This document shows, piece after piece, positions 37,401 through 46,673 of a stretch of 64,000 nt of DNA. Source of the DNA: Bacillota bacterium (lineage in GTDB: Bacteria; Bacillota; Clostridia; Acetivibrionales; DTU013); NCBI GenBank assembly GCA_023435745.1, contig JAEZMD010000003.1:62001-126000 (forward strand), read 5' to 3'. Every line of letters begins with the position of its first letter. Position 1 is the stretch's first letter. The position numbers were made by a program, and so were the translations under genes. The notes under the pieces were generated by a model that worked only from the letters and a program-made list of their open reading frames with translations, had not been told where the DNA came from and did no database searches.

Positions 37401-39023
37401 GAGATTGCCAGGGTCAGGCACTCAACGCCAGGCGTGGGTCTGATTTCACCTCCGCCGCATCATGATATTTATTCGATTGAAGATCTTGCGGAGCTGATCC
37501 ACGATCTTAAAAATGCCAACAGGGAGGCCAGGATCAATGTCAAGCTCGTATCCGAGGTGGGTGTTGGGACGATCGCCGCGGGTGTGGCCAAGGGAAAAGC
37601 CGACGTGATCCTGATCAGCGGATATGACGGCGGAACCGGTGCTTCTCCATGGACCAGCATTAAAAACGCAGGACTTCCTTGGGAGCTTGGCTTGTCGGAG
37701 ACACACCAGACACTGGTTCTCAACAGGCTCAGGGACCGGGTATTACTGGAAACCGACGGGAAGCTTATGACGGGGAAGGATGTAGTCATTGCAGCGATGC
37801 TTGGTGCTGAAGAATTTGGATTCGCAACGACTCCGCTCATTGCGCTCGGATGTGTTATGATGAGAGTCTGCAACCTGAACACCTGCCCCGTTGGAATCGC
37901 TACTCAGGATAAAAACCTGAGGAAGTATTTCACAGGGAAGCCGGAGTACGTTGAAAACTTTATGCGGTTTATTGCGCAGGATATGCGCGAAATAATGGCT
38001 AAACTGGGCTTCAGAACGATTAATGAAATGGTGGGGCGCACCGACAGGCTCAGGGCAAAACCGGGCGTTAAGAATTGGAAGGCATCGAGACTGGACCTGT
38101 CCGCAGTTCTTTATCAGCCATATGCCGACGCCTCCATTAACCGGTATCACACGGTGAAACAGAATCACCTGATGGACAGGTCAATCGATTTGAAAAAAAT
38201 CCTTCGAATCTGCAAGCCTTCGCTGGAACACAAAAAACCGATCAGAGCAAGATTAAAAATCGAAAACACTGACAGGGTTGTGGGCACGGTCACAGGCAGC
38301 GAAATAACCAGAAAATACGGAGAAGAGGGACTGCCGTATGATACTGTCAGGCTTGCATTTTTGGGGTCAGCGGGACAGAGCTTCGGCGCGTTTATACCAA
38401 AAGGAATGACCCTGGAGCTTGAAGGAGACGCCAACGATTATATCGGGAAAGGCTTGTCAGGCGGTAAAATCATTGTATATCCGCCAAAAGCATCCGACTT
38501 TAAGCCTGAGGAAAACATCCTCATTGGAAATGTTGCTTTTTATGGTGCAACCGAGGGAGAAGCTTATATCAACGGCATCGCGGGAGAAAGATTCTGTGTC
38601 AGAAACAGCGGTATCACAGCCGTCGTCGAAGGCGTCGGAGATCATGGCTGCGAATACATGACGGGAGGAAGGGTCGTAGTCCTAGGTAAGACGGGAAGAA
38701 ACTTTGCGGCAGGCATGTCGGGCGGTATTGCATACATTCTTGACTTTGATGTGAGATACTGCAACAAATCCCTGGTATTGATCGAAAAGATCGATTCTGA
38801 TGAGGAAATGGAGGAGGTCAGACATATGATCACAAAGCATGTCGAATATACCGGAAGCCCTCTGGGGGCAAGAGTTCTGGCCGATTGGGAGAACTATTCG
38901 AAGCGGCTGACCAGAGTAATCCCAAAGGATTATAAGCAAATGCTGATCAACATAAGCGAGGCTCACAAAGCGGGTCTGACGGGTGACGAAGCGCTGATGG
39001 CCGCATTTGAGAGGGGAATTTGA
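34431..39023 (+). CDS. gltB: Glutamate synthase large subunit
   Basis: Large subunit (1530 residues) of glutamate synthase, which makes glutamate from glutamine and 2-oxoglutarate. Domain order: class II glutamine amidotransferase with catalytic Cys22 after a short propeptide (HDACGMGF), central domain, FMN-binding synthase domain ([10 protein letters not shown]; 3Fe-4S cysteines in [16 protein letters not shown]), and C-terminal GXGXG beta-helix. ATG 34431 gives 21 residues before the Cys; GTG 34422 is in frame but overlaps the AAGGGTGAGG ribosome site. Followed by four 40-bp tandem repeats, then gltD. Confidence 0.97.
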   Translation: MSNEGLPNKQGLYDPAFEHDACGMGFVVSIKGEKTHDIVDDALTVLENLSHRGASGADENTGDGAGIMIQIPHDFFGRECGALGFQLPEQGNYGVGMIFAHRYDDFRKTQIEVFESIVREEGQKILGWREVPIDKTSVGESARAVMPRFIQVFIEKSPNIADERDFERRLYVIRKRAEKTIVPMCKEKGGIFYVSSLSSKTIVYKGMLTAQQLRSFYLDLSDLDLTSALAMVHSRFSTNTFPSWARAHPNRYIVHNGEINTIRSNVNWMKARQKCMESPLFDDITKIYPIVDETGTDSSMFDNSLEFLYHTGRSLPHAVMMMIPEPWEKNELMSESKKEFYRFQDFLMEPWDGPAAMAFTDGDVIGGVLDRNGLRPSRYYVTKDDKVILASEVGVADIRPENVKYKGRLEPGRMLLIDTVEKRIISDDEIKEYISKQHPYEQWNKKHIFDLNGLSAINEQPILNEQPDHKPEEEKAREGLLQQQKAFGYTFEDITKMIQPMAAEGEDPVGAMGMDSPLAVLSEQPQMLYLYFKQLFAQVTNPPIDGIREDIVTSGSILLGTAGNLLEPDKKNTASIFLEHPILTDEQLNTLKSLNDEHFRATTISILYKVQDGAEAMKKALSRIFREADKAIGSGANVIVLSDRGVNKEFAAIPALLASSGLHHHLIRKEIRTSVGIVLESGEPREVHHFCVLIGYGVTAVNPYLAYETIRDLSEKGLLGDVTYEEGKKNFIKGSVKGILKVLAKMGISTMRSYQGAQIFEAVGLKQELIDRFFTMTPSRLEGIGLEELAEENRMRHGSAYDENSPYTDTLEPGGIFQAKDDGESHLYSPETIYMLQRACREGDYRLFKSFTNKIDDEEIMTIRSLLEFKYAEGDTIPIEDVESVESIVKRFKTGAMSYGSISKEAHECLAIAMNRLGGKSNTGEGGEDTERFKVLENGDSKKSAIKQVASGRFGVTSNYLVNAHEIQIKMAQGAKPGEGGQLPGRKVYPEIARVRHSTPGVGLISPPPHHDIYSIEDLAELIHDLKNANREARINVKLVSEVGVGTIAAGVAKGKADVILISGYDGGTGASPWTSIKNAGLPWELGLSETHQTLVLNRLRDRVLLETDGKLMTGKDVVIAAMLGAEEFGFATTPLIALGCVMMRVCNLNTCPVGIATQDKNLRKYFTGKPEYVENFMRFIAQDMREIMAKLGFRTINEMVGRTDRLRAKPGVKNWKASRLDLSAVLYQPYADASINRYHTVKQNHLMDRSIDLKKILRICKPSLEHKKPIRARLKIENTDRVVGTVTGSEITRKYGEEGLPYDTVRLAFLGSAGQSFGAFIPKGMTLELEGDANDYIGKGLSGGKIIVYPPKASDFKPEENILIGNVAFYGATEGEAYINGIAGERFCVRNSGITAVVEGVGDHGCEYMTGGRVVVLGKTGRNFAAGMSGGIAYILDFDVRYCNKSLVLIEKIDSDEEMEEVRHMITKHVEYTGSPLGARVLADWENYSKRLTRVIPKDYKQMLINISEAHKAGLTGDEALMAAFERGI

Positions 39024-39180
39024 GGAGACCAGGTTGAAGTATATGAAAACGGTTTGGGGATGAGGAAACCAAGCTGGAATATAAGAAACAGACCTTGTGG
39101 ATGAATGATCAAGCAGGAGTATAAGAAACAGGCTTTGTGGATGAATGACCAAGCTGGAGTGCAGAAAATAGGTTTGGAGT
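39021..39180 (+). repeat. Four 40-bp imperfect tandem repeats between gltB and gltD
   Basis: Units 39021-39060, 39061-39100, 39101-39140 and 39141-39180 align without gaps. Shared core: ACC/ATC-A(A/G)G(C/T)(T/A)GGA(A/G)T, then ATAAGAAAACA-like, then (G/C)(T/C)TTG(T/G)GG. Units 2 and 3 are most alike. The array begins exactly at the gltB stop codon. Since 40 is not divisible by three and the frames are not kept open, it is not coding. Confidence 0.85.
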
Positions 39181-39206
39181 AATAGAATGTTAAGGTGGGA
39201 ATAAAA

Positions 39207-40691
39207 ATGGGGAAAATTACAGGGTTTTTAGAATATGATAGAAGCGATCCCGAAAAACGGTCTGCCCGGGAAAGAATCAAGGACTGGGATGCGATACAGC
39301 TTTCACAGGATGAAGAGACGGTCAGGAAACAGGCTGCCCGGTGTATGAACTGCGGGATACCATACTGCCATGGAGGGATCCTTTTGAATGGAATGGCGGC
39401 AGGTTGTCCTGTTCGCAATCTTATTCCCGAGTGGAATGATCTGGTCTACAAAAAGCAGTGGAAGGAAGCATATAAAAGACTGATCAGAACAAACCCTTTC
39501 CCGGAATTCACAGGCAGGGTGTGTCCCGCACCATGTGAAGGCTCCTGTACTGAGGGCTACAATATGGAGGCTGTGACGATCAGCAGTATTGAATATGCAA
39601 TCATTGAGAAAGCCTTTGCGGAAGGCTGGACACAGGCCAGGAAAGCAAAAGAGACAGGAAAGAGGGTCGCTGTTGTGGGCTCGGGGCCTTCAGGTCTGTC
39701 GGCTGCCTATTATCTTAATGCGGTAGGGCATGATGTGACAGTCTATGAGAGAAATGACAGGGCAGGAGGACTGCTCATGTACGGGATCCCGAATATGAAG
39801 CTGGAAAAGAGTGTTGTGGAAAGACGCCTTGAGCTCATGAAAGCTTCCGGGATCAGATTTGTGCTGAATACGGAGGTCGGAAGGGATATCCGGGCGAAGG
39901 AGCTGGTTGATCGTTTTGATGCGGTTGTGTTGTGTGCGGGCGCAACCAAACCAAGGAGTCTTGAGGTAGAAGGAAAGGATTTGATTGGCGTACATTACGC
40001 CGTTGACTTTCTAAAAGCAAATACCAAAAGCTATCTGGATTCAAATTTGCAGGACGGCGGCTGCATCAATGCCGGAGGAAAGCATGTGGTCATCATCGGC
40101 GGGGGAGATACCGGAACGGACTGTGTCGCAACATCCCTGCGGCATGGCTGCGAGAGTGTGGTTCAGTTTGAAATACTGCCCGAACCCCCTCGCAAGAGAA
40201 ATGAAAAGTCCAATCCATGGCCGGAATGGCCCAAGAAGCTAAAAGTGGACTATGGGCAGGAGGAGGCAATATGTCTTGCCGGAAAAGACCCCAGGAATTA
40301 CCTGATATCTACTAAAAAGATCGTCGGAAATGAAAAGGGTGAGGTAAAAGAGGTCCATACAGCAGATATTACATGGAGCAGGGACGCCAATGGGCGTTTT
40401 GTACCGCAGGAAGTACCGGGAAGCGAAAGGGTATGGAAAGCAGACATAGTATTGCTTGCCATGGGATTTCTCGGGCCGGAGGATACGATTCCAAGTGAGT
40501 TGAAGCTGGATCGGGACGCCGGAAGTAATGTGAAAGCAGACTATGGAGCTTTTGAAACCAATGTGGAGAAGGTGTTTGCCGCCGGAGATATGCGGCGGGG
40601 TCAGAGCCTTGTCGTCTGGGCTATTCAGGAGGGGAAGCTCGCAGCAAGGGAAGTAGATAAATACCTTATGGGCAAAACAGTACTGAAGTAA
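39207..40691 (+). CDS. gltD: Glutamate synthase small subunit
   Basis: Small subunit (494 residues), an FAD-containing iron-sulfur protein that passes NAD(P)H electrons to the large subunit. N-terminal cysteine sets for 4Fe-4S clusters ([33 protein letters not shown]), FAD motif [17 protein letters not shown](P) motif [13 protein letters not shown] and C-terminal [15 protein letters not shown] 39207 sits 7 bases after AAGGTGGG; the GTG at 39195 overlaps that site. Transcribed with gltB across the repeat array. Confidence 0.97.
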   Translation: MGKITGFLEYDRSDPEKRSARERIKDWDAIQLSQDEETVRKQAARCMNCGIPYCHGGILLNGMAAGCPVRNLIPEWNDLVYKKQWKEAYKRLIRTNPFPEFTGRVCPAPCEGSCTEGYNMEAVTISSIEYAIIEKAFAEGWTQARKAKETGKRVAVVGSGPSGLSAAYYLNAVGHDVTVYERNDRAGGLLMYGIPNMKLEKSVVERRLELMKASGIRFVLNTEVGRDIRAKELVDRFDAVVLCAGATKPRSLEVEGKDLIGVHYAVDFLKANTKSYLDSNLQDGGCINAGGKHVVIIGGGDTGTDCVATSLRHGCESVVQFEILPEPPRKRNEKSNPWPEWPKKLKVDYGQEEAICLAGKDPRNYLISTKKIVGNEKGEVKEVHTADITWSRDANGRFVPQEVPGSERVWKADIVLLAMGFLGPEDTIPSELKLDRDAGSNVKADYGAFETNVEKVFAAGDMRRGQSLVVWAIQEGKLAAREVDKYLMGKTVLK

Positions 40692-40763
40692 ACTCACCTT
40701 CGGATATAAATGCGAATTTCCCATATCGGGTGTGAGGTTTCCACGGACGTAACCATATACTAA

Positions 40764-42188
40764 TCAGGAGCATATTTGTACATCCTCATTTGCCTGGGAG
40801 CGGGCTTTGACATGCTTCCATTTGCCGGAACGGAAGCGCAGGAATACGACTGCAGCTCTGGTATACTGATCCAGCACCAGTGCGACCCATGCTCCGATGA
40901 GACCCCAATGGAATACAGTCACAAAGATATATGCCAAAACTACACGAAAGATCCATATCCCAAAGATTGATGCATATAAGGGAAACATTGTATCACCCGC
41001 ACCTCTTAATGCACCTGCCAGAGAGAGTTGCGTTGATTGTCCGGGTTGGGATAACGACAATATTTTCAATACCGTACCCGCCATTGCGGCAACCGCCAGA
41101 TCCTGTGTATATAGGCGTGCAATGGGATGTGAAAAAAAAATAAACAAAAGGCCGACAGAACAGGCAACTGCCAAAGCCATATGATGCACAATATCTGCAT
41201 ACTTTTGTGCCTTTTCCTCTTCGTTGGCACCCAGACTCTGGCCGACCAGTGTAGTAGCGGCGATACCGAAGGCCATGCTGGGAGAAAATGCCAGACCGCT
41301 AATGTTCAGACCTATCTGATGAGCTGCAAAGCCCAGTGTGCCAAGGCCTGAAACAGTACGCGCAAAAATCATCAACCCGCTCTGTAAAACAAACTGCTCA
41401 AACGCTGCAGGCAGGCCAATTGAGAACACCTTTTTTATTATACTCCAGTCAAATCGGTATTTGTTTTTTCGGCGAAGTGAGATCACAGAATAACGAGTGC
41501 CGAATAAAATAAATAACCCGACCGCGCACGCAAGGACTCTCGAAAGGGTCGTTGAAACGGCAGCTCCCGATACGCCCCATTTCGGAAAGCCCAGCTTTCC
41601 GTATATCAGCACATAATTCCCGAAAACATTCAGAAGATTACTTCCTATATTATAAAGCATCGGCAGCTTTGTTTCGCCTGCACCTCTCAATGCCGCTGTC
41701 ACACCCATTGTAACAGCCTGAAATACCAGCCCGGAACACACAATCTGAAAGTATGCCGTAGCATCCTGAACTACGTCTGCTTCCGCACCCATGAATAGAA
41801 CTACATATGGCGCGAAAATTACCCCAAGCGCACTAATAATGATACCTAATACCGTATTGACCACAAGAATTTGCCGGGTAACCGACGCCGCCTTCTCAGC
41901 GTCACATGCGCCGATGTTCCAGGCAACAAGGGTGGTGGTTCCTACATTGACAGCCGCAAACAAGGCAAGTAAAAGCATGAACGGCTGGTTAGTCAGGCCT
42001 ACTGCGGTGATGGCGGCTGGATTGAGCTGACCGACCATGATCATGTCTACCATCCCGAATAAAGTTGACATAACAAGCTCAATAAATGCCGGCCATGTGA
42101 TCGATATTACTTCGCGCCGCATCCGGATATGATTGAAGTGCTCCTGCGTACTCATTGTTTTTCTTTTTTTGAACAGAAATTGCAGCAA
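40764..42188 (-). CDS. MATE family multidrug exporter 1
   Basis: Twelve-helix cation/drug antiporter of 474 residues. Family motifs are visible: TWPAFIELVMSTLFGMVDMIMVGQ at the start, then GTTTLVAWNIG, GGVSGAAVSTTLSR-like WGVSGAAVST, and AFGIAATTLVGQSLGA. TTG 42188 is preceded by GGAAGGG about 11 bases away; ATG 42155 lacks a ribosome site, so the start is uncertain by 11 residues. Divergent from a second MATE gene across 219 bases. A 90-bp relic of a related gene lies at 9580-9670. Substrate unknown. Confidence 0.92.
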   Translation of the reverse strand: MLQFLFKKRKTMSTQEHFNHIRMRREVISITWPAFIELVMSTLFGMVDMIMVGQLNPAAITAVGLTNQPFMLLLALFAAVNVGTTTLVAWNIGACDAEKAASVTRQILVVNTVLGIIISALGVIFAPYVVLFMGAEADVVQDATAYFQIVCSGLVFQAVTMGVTAALRGAGETKLPMLYNIGSNLLNVFGNYVLIYGKLGFPKWGVSGAAVSTTLSRVLACAVGLFILFGTRYSVISLRRKNKYRFDWSIIKKVFSIGLPAAFEQFVLQSGLMIFARTVSGLGTLGFAAHQIGLNISGLAFSPSMAFGIAATTLVGQSLGANEEEKAQKYADIVHHMALAVACSVGLLFIFFSHPIARLYTQDLAVAAMAGTVLKILSLSQPGQSTQLSLAGALRGAGDTMFPLYASIFGIWIFRVVLAYIFVTVFHWGLIGAWVALVLDQYTRAAVVFLRFRSGKWKHVKARSQANEDVQICS

Positions 42189-42407
42189 CTAAACGTCATC
42201 CCTTCCGATATGCTGAAAACCAATATGTCTATTGTAACGCTATTGAAGAGATATTTCAAATTTAACTGCCGTCTCTTTGCTGCCGTCAGGGCAAAAATGA
42301 ACAATCAGGGTGAAAACCGCAATTCTGATATCCTTGCTTGCTAATGACAGATATGGTATTCTTGCGTTAGGATGCGGAAGAGGTAAAGAGATAAAGAAGG
42401 GGCCTTA

Positions 42408-43769
42408 ATGTTAATTAGAAGAGATGTAGCAAAATTAGCTTTTCCAATTTTGGTAGAACAGCTTTTTATAACGACCATAGGCGTATTAAACACCATCATA
42501 GCCAGTGGCATTGGAAAAGAAGCCATCTCTGCTATTGGGACAGTGGATTCGTTTAACAATATTATTATCTTTTTCTTAAATTCAATGGCTGTGGGTAGTA
42601 CTGTGGTCGTTGCCCAGTATATGGGGCAAAAAAACAAACAAAAAGCTAAAGAAGCCGGAATGCAGGCCATTTTTTCAGGTGTTCTTATTTCATGCCTGAT
42701 TACTTTTGCGATTATTGCTTTTAAAAATAATATCCTGCTTTCTTTTATCGGAAAAGCGGAGAAACAGGTGGTTGAGTATGCAGTTGTTTACTTTGGAATA
42801 ACGCTGCTGAACTATCCTCTCACTGCAATTTCATTTGTTGCAAGCGGTATCCTAAGGAGCTCTGGTTATCAGAGCAAGACCATGAAGATAAATATTACGA
42901 TTACCGTCACCAACATTGTTTTAAGTTATTTATTGATCTATGGCGTATCAATGGAGAATCAACATGTGAATATCGTTATACCCGGTATGGGCGTAAAGGG
43001 TGCGGCCATTGCTATAACGACAGCGAGGCTGGTGGGCGTTGTTTTGTTTTTATTCGCGCTGTTGAAGAATTATGAAGGGATCAGCTGGAAAGAAATAAAG
43101 AGTTTCAGAATCAACCTTGAAATGCAAAAAACAATTTTGAATATTGGACTTCCGGCCGGTATAGAGTCATTTATTTTCAATATCGGAAAGTTTGTGCAGC
43201 AAATCATTATAATTTCTCTTGGCACAGCAAGCATAGCCGCAAATACGATATCGTGGTCGGTTTTCGGTCTGCTTACTATTCCGGGGAATGCTTTCTCTAT
43301 TGTAGCAATGACGATGGTGGGCTACTCCATGGGAATGGAGGAATATGATGAAGCTGGAAAAATTAATATATATCTTGTTAAGCTGGCGATGGTTTCCAAG
43401 GTGGCGATCAGCCTGATCGTATTTCCGCTTGCCTCAATTATTGCTTCCGCCTATTCAGCAGATGCCGAGGTTATAATGCTGACCTCACAGATAATTCGTA
43501 TAAACGCAGTCTCAATACCTCTCTTGTGGCCTGTAGCCTTCATTGTTCCGTCCGGTCTCAAGGGAGCGGGTGACACCAGATTTACAATGGTTGTCTCTGT
43601 TATAAGCATGTGGACATTCAGAGTATTGGTGGGATACATTTTGAGCATATTGCTGGGTATGGGTGTCGTTGGTATGTGGGTCGCCATGTGTTTCGACTGG
43701 ATCGCCCGCGGGATTATTTATTACATCCGTTTGCTAAGAGGAAAATGGATAAAGAAAATGGTTGCATAA
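42408..43769 (+). CDS. MATE family multidrug exporter 2
   Basis: Second MATE exporter, 453 residues, with twelve predicted helices and motifs LAFPILVEQLFITTIGVLNT, GSTVVVAQYMGQK, GVKGAAIAITTARL and AFSIVAMTMVGYSMG. It is only distantly similar to exporter 1, so this is not a recent tandem duplication. Ribosome site AAGAAGGGG, 8 bases before ATG. The 3' side runs into a gene-free stretch with an inverted-repeat element. Confidence 0.93.
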   Translation: MLIRRDVAKLAFPILVEQLFITTIGVLNTIIASGIGKEAISAIGTVDSFNNIIIFFLNSMAVGSTVVVAQYMGQKNKQKAKEAGMQAIFSGVLISCLITFAIIAFKNNILLSFIGKAEKQVVEYAVVYFGITLLNYPLTAISFVASGILRSSGYQSKTMKINITITVTNIVLSYLLIYGVSMENQHVNIVIPGMGVKGAAIAITTARLVGVVLFLFALLKNYEGISWKEIKSFRINLEMQKTILNIGLPAGIESFIFNIGKFVQQIIIISLGTASIAANTISWSVFGLLTIPGNAFSIVAMTMVGYSMGMEEYDEAGKINIYLVKLAMVSKVAISLIVFPLASIIASAYSADAEVIMLTSQIIRINAVSIPLLWPVAFIVPSGLKGAGDTRFTMVVSVISMWTFRVLVGYILSILLGMGVVGMWVAMCFDWIARGIIYYIRLLRGKWIKKMVA

Positions 43770-43964
43770 TGACGAATATCCGGATGGGAGGATATAACAA
43801 ACCCCGCTGCGTTTGAGTGTTATCGCTATCGCTGATATGTATTCCAGCCACAAACATCCCTTCCATTTGAGAATTTATAGGTTTATTGCTAGTTGTTTGA
43901 ACGACGCGTTACAATCAGAAAACAACCAACCGTTCAAGACATTAATGTTACTAAGTATACGCCA

Positions 43965-44074
43965 CTACTCGTTTTTGCAGCTTTAGAACAGAATCGTTCT
44001 ATATAAAGCCTATTTTATAGACTATCTGCTATAAAACACAGGAAATATAGTCCTAAAACTGCAAAAATGAGTAG
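43965..44074. repeat. 110-bp element bounded by 22-bp inverted repeats
   Basis: Left arm 43965-43986 and right arm 44053-44074 are reverse complements at 19 of 22 positions by eye (CTACTC-TTTTTGCAG core). The interior is AT-rich with smaller palindromic pieces (TTCTATATAAAG, CTATAAAA). Size and structure fit a MITE-like element or a large hairpin RNA; I see no obvious target-site duplication. Confidence 0.6.
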
Positions 44075-44168
44075 CGAGGTCGTTTTTCTCCATCTATACC
44101 GGAAAATCTTTTATATTTTCAGAAGGAAAAATATATTGCAAATACACTAAATTTATCCCAATAACATG

Positions 44169-44203
44169 CTAAAAACCCGCTGCGTCTTCTGCTTGGCGGG
44201 TTT
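44169..44203 (-). terminator. Terminator after the tRNA genes
   Basis: On the minus strand AAACCCGC (44203-44196), 15-base loop, GCGGGTTT (44180-44173), then two more T (44172-44171). Confidence 0.7.
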
Positions 44204-44207
44204 CGTG

Positions 44208-44284
<77 letters not shown>

Positions 44285-44301
44285 ATATTTAGTAAAAAAA
44301 A

Positions 44302-44375
44302 TGGAGCGGGTGATGGGAATCGGACCCACGCAATCAGCTTGGAAGGCTGATGTTCTACCATTGAACTACACCCGC
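44302..44375 (-). tRNA. tRNA-Gly (anticodon TCC)
   Basis: 74 bases on the minus strand. Acceptor stem GCGGGTG/CACCCGC, discriminator T and encoded CCA, D-loop with the usual GG, anticodon stem ATCAG/CTGAT with loop CTTCCAA (anticodon TCC, reading GGA). The T-loop reads TCCGATT instead of the near-universal TTCGATT, so position 55 is C. It is 17 bases upstream of tRNA-Arg and probably shares a transcript with it. Confidence 0.95.
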
Positions 44376-44495
44376 ACGCATCGTCTTGACTTCCGACTTT
44401 CATATTATACAGTCGAGTCTCTTTTTTGTCAATGCCGGATAACAGCATTTTTTCAAGAAGTGAATTGCCAAAATATTGAAAATAATATTAGGGGA

Positions 44496-44524
44496 TTGAC
44501 AATCAAGAGTGGATATGGCAAAAT
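44496..44524 (+). promoter_or_regulatory. Promoter of the structured leader RNA
   Basis: Perfect -35 TTGACA (44496-44501), 17-bp spacer, CAAAAT (44519-44524). Predicted start near 44531, just before the first hairpin of the leader. Confidence 0.6.
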
Positions 44525-44530
44525 ATTTCA

Positions 44531-44706
44531 AATACTTAAGCGGTTACACCGCATATAAAATAAGGATGATTATGCCGCCGTTGGCGGATAATCTTAAGTG
44601 AGTATGCTTAAGAGCGGCAAACTTGAGCAGCATAGGGGCAAAAGCCCTACACGCGGGAAACTAACCTGCGGAGTCACTTTAACAGGTGATTCTGCGGGCT
44701 TTTTTA
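44531..44706 (+). ncRNA. Structured leader RNA, candidate riboswitch (unassigned)
   Basis: About 175 bases between promoter and ABC operon. Hairpins: GCGGT/ACCGC (44540-44552); GATTAT-CCGCC / GGCGG-ATAATC with one bulged G (44568-44593); CTTAAG/CTTAAG (44593-44612); TAGGGGC/GCCCTA with AAAA loop (44633-44649); CGCGGG/CCTGCG (44652-44670). The last shares CCTGCG with the terminator stem, so the two are mutually exclusive, the hallmark of an attenuator. I compared it from memory with the common riboswitch classes and found no convincing match; only the tail CTAACCT faintly recalls the ydaO (c-di-AMP) class. It could also be a free small RNA. Confidence 0.65.
44665..44706 (+). terminator. Terminator of the leader RNA
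   Basis: 13-bp stem, CCTGCGGAGTCAC (44665-44677) with GTGATTCTGCGGG (44686-44698), three wobbles, loop of 8, followed by CTTTTTTATT. It lies 64 bases before the ABC gene and competes with the CGCGGG/CCTGCG hairpin. Confidence 0.8.
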
Positions 44707-44769
44707 TTATAACAGGCATTTTACCGTATGCGGTATTTTATTTAATGAGTTAGAAATGGGGGCGAGTGA

Positions 44770-45888
44770 ATGCATTCATCAGTCGATCCGGCTATAGCAG
44801 TGAAGAATCTGACCAAGGTATTCAGGACCAAAATAAAGAAGGAGGGTTTCAGAGCAAGTCTGAGATCACTCACCAAACCTGAATACAAGGAGATCACTGC
44901 GGTGCATGACATTGATCTTGAGGTTCCACGTGGCGAATTGATTGCCTTTCTGGGACCGAACGGCGCAGGGAAATCCACTACCATCAAGATGCTAACGGGT
45001 ATTTTGCAGGCTACCTCAGGAAGCATGTATGTGCTTGGACTTGATCCCCAGAAGCAGAGAAATCTTCTGTCGTTCAGGATTGGCAGTGTCTTCGGTCAAA
45101 AGTCACAGCTCTGGTTCCATCTTCCACCCATTGACAGCTTCAGGCTGCTTGGTGCGATATACGAGGTAGACCGAAGGGAGTTGGACCGGAGAATACACGA
45201 GATAATTGAGTTGTTTGAAATAAAGGAGCTCATGGAGATACCGGTAAGAAAGCTTTCGTTAGGACAGCGTATGAGATGTGAGTTTGCGGCATCCATCCTT
45301 CATAAACCTGAAATCATTTTTTTGGATGAGCCAACGATCGGTTTGGATGTGTTGGTAAAACAAAAAATCAGAGAGCTGATCACCCGCCTCAATAAGGAAG
45401 AGGGAACCACAATATTCCTCACAAGCCATGATATCGGCGATGTGGAGCAGCTTTGCAGCAGGGCGGTTATTGTCAATCATGGCAGGATCGTCATGGATAG
45501 CTCTGTCAAGTCTCTGAAGTATGGTTATTTAAATCAAAAGATTATTGACATTAAATTTGATTCATTATCAGACCCCGCTAAACTCGAAGGGCTTAAAATT
45601 CTGAAGAGTAATTGCCTTGCGATGAAGATCGAGGTGGATGAGGGCGATGGTATCCAGAATGTTATGCTGAGCCTGATGCAAGCTGGCAACATTCAGGATG
45701 TGACCATATCGGACATTCCGATGGAAAAGATTATTGGGGACATATACAGGGATAAAGGTCTGGAAGAGACAACACGCGCCGATGATCAGATGAATGTGGA
45801 GAAGGACTCATACGCCGGCGCACATATGAATGTGAAAGGTAATTCATACACCGGGATAAACTCGGAGGACGGGGGGAGTCAGGTGTGA
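44770..45888 (+). CDS. ABC-2 type exporter ATPase
   Basis: ATP-binding subunit of 372 residues. Walker A GPNGAGKSTT, signature LSLGQRMRCE, Walker B IIFLDEPTIGLD, switch His in LTSHDIGD. The C-terminal ~60 residues are a low-complexity extension (repeated N-SY-G motifs, e.g. KDSYAGAHMNVKGNSYTGIN), an internal repeat not needed for the fold. Similar ATPases pair with DUF990/ABC2_membrane_6 permeases, as found here. ATG 44770 follows GGGGGCGAG. Its stop overlaps the GTG start of the next gene. Possible roles are drug or lipid export; the leader RNA may reveal the effector. Confidence 0.93.
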   Translation: MHSSVDPAIAVKNLTKVFRTKIKKEGFRASLRSLTKPEYKEITAVHDIDLEVPRGELIAFLGPNGAGKSTTIKMLTGILQATSGSMYVLGLDPQKQRNLLSFRIGSVFGQKSQLWFHLPPIDSFRLLGAIYEVDRRELDRRIHEIIELFEIKELMEIPVRKLSLGQRMRCEFAASILHKPEIIFLDEPTIGLDVLVKQKIRELITRLNKEEGTTIFLTSHDIGDVEQLCSRAVIVNHGRIVMDSSVKSLKYGYLNQKIIDIKFDSLSDPAKLEGLKILKSNCLAMKIEVDEGDGIQNVMLSLMQAGNIQDVTISDIPMEKIIGDIYRDKGLEETTRADDQMNVEKDSYAGAHMNVKGNSYTGINSEDGGSQV

Positions 45889-46673
45889 AACTACGCAAGT
45901 ACCTCCTGGTGATAAAAACCAACATCAGTAATAACATGGTCTATGCAGCCGATGTGTTTTCGGGGGCACTATTCTTTGCGTTGATTGTTTTCGTATTTAT
46001 GGAGCTGTGGCAGGCGATATCTGCCAACAGCGGAAACATGGAGGGATATACCGTCAACAGGCTCGTCTGGTATTATGTGGCCGCAGAGACAGTTGTGTTT
46101 TCAAAATGTGACGTCTTTCAAAGCATGAACCGTGAGATCAAAGGCGGAGGGATTGCTTACAAGCTGAATAAGCCTTATCATTTTGTCCTTTATCAGCTGG
46201 CCGAGGGTATGGGGCAAATTTCTGTCAGATTGCTTATGAATCTGACGGTGGGGATAATACTTGGGTTTCTTTATGTCGGGGGACTTGAGGGGTTCGACCT
46301 GAGAGCGCTGCCTGCGGTTATCCTTTCTGTCATACTGGGCATTTTCCTGAACTTTTTTATGGATGCCGTCATAGGCATGTCATCCTTTTGGACAGAGGAT
46401 AATTCGGCATTCTACTGGATAGCACAGAAGCTCTCCTTCATGATGGGCTTGTTTTTGCCTCTGGAGTTTCTGCCGGATATTATTCGGAAGATCGCCCTGT
46501 ACCTGCCGTTTTCTTACATTGCCTATGCGCCGGCCAGATTGTTAACCTCATTTTCAATGAAGGAGTTTTGGGGTATCGTACCTGTTCAGGTGTTTTATGC
46601 AGCACTATTTGCAGCGCTTTCAGCACTGATTTATTCGAAAGGAGTGAAAAAGCTTAATGTCAACGGGGGATAG
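45885..46673 (+). CDS. ABC-2 exporter permease subunit 1
   Basis: Membrane protein of 262 residues with about six hydrophobic segments, of the DUF990-like ABC2_membrane_6 type (IGMSSFWTEDNSAFYWIAQK region is typical). GTG 45885 overlaps the ATPase stop by four bases, with GGGGGG upstream. The next permease gene begins 17 bases before this one ends, so all three genes are translated as one unit. Confidence 0.88.
   Translation: MKLRKYLLVIKTNISNNMVYAADVFSGALFFALIVFVFMELWQAISANSGNMEGYTVNRLVWYYVAAETVVFSKCDVFQSMNREIKGGGIAYKLNKPYHFVLYQLAEGMGQISVRLLMNLTVGIILGFLYVGGLEGFDLRALPAVILSVILGIFLNFFMDAVIGMSSFWTEDNSAFYWIAQKLSFMMGLFLPLEFLPDIIRKIALYLPFSYIAYAPARLLTSFSMKEFWGIVPVQVFYAALFAALSALIYSKGVKKLNVNGG

Larger units (their letters stand above)
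43770..44207. other. Gene-free region between MATE 2 and tRNA genes
   Basis: 438 bases without a coding region that I can support. It contains the inverted-repeat element at 43965-44074 and the tRNA terminator at 44169-44203. The rest shows no clear structure. Confidence 0.5.

Noticed and set aside
39021..39180. Possible CRISPR array
   Set aside because: The 40-bp units are directly adjacent with no spacers and are imperfect; no cas genes are near.
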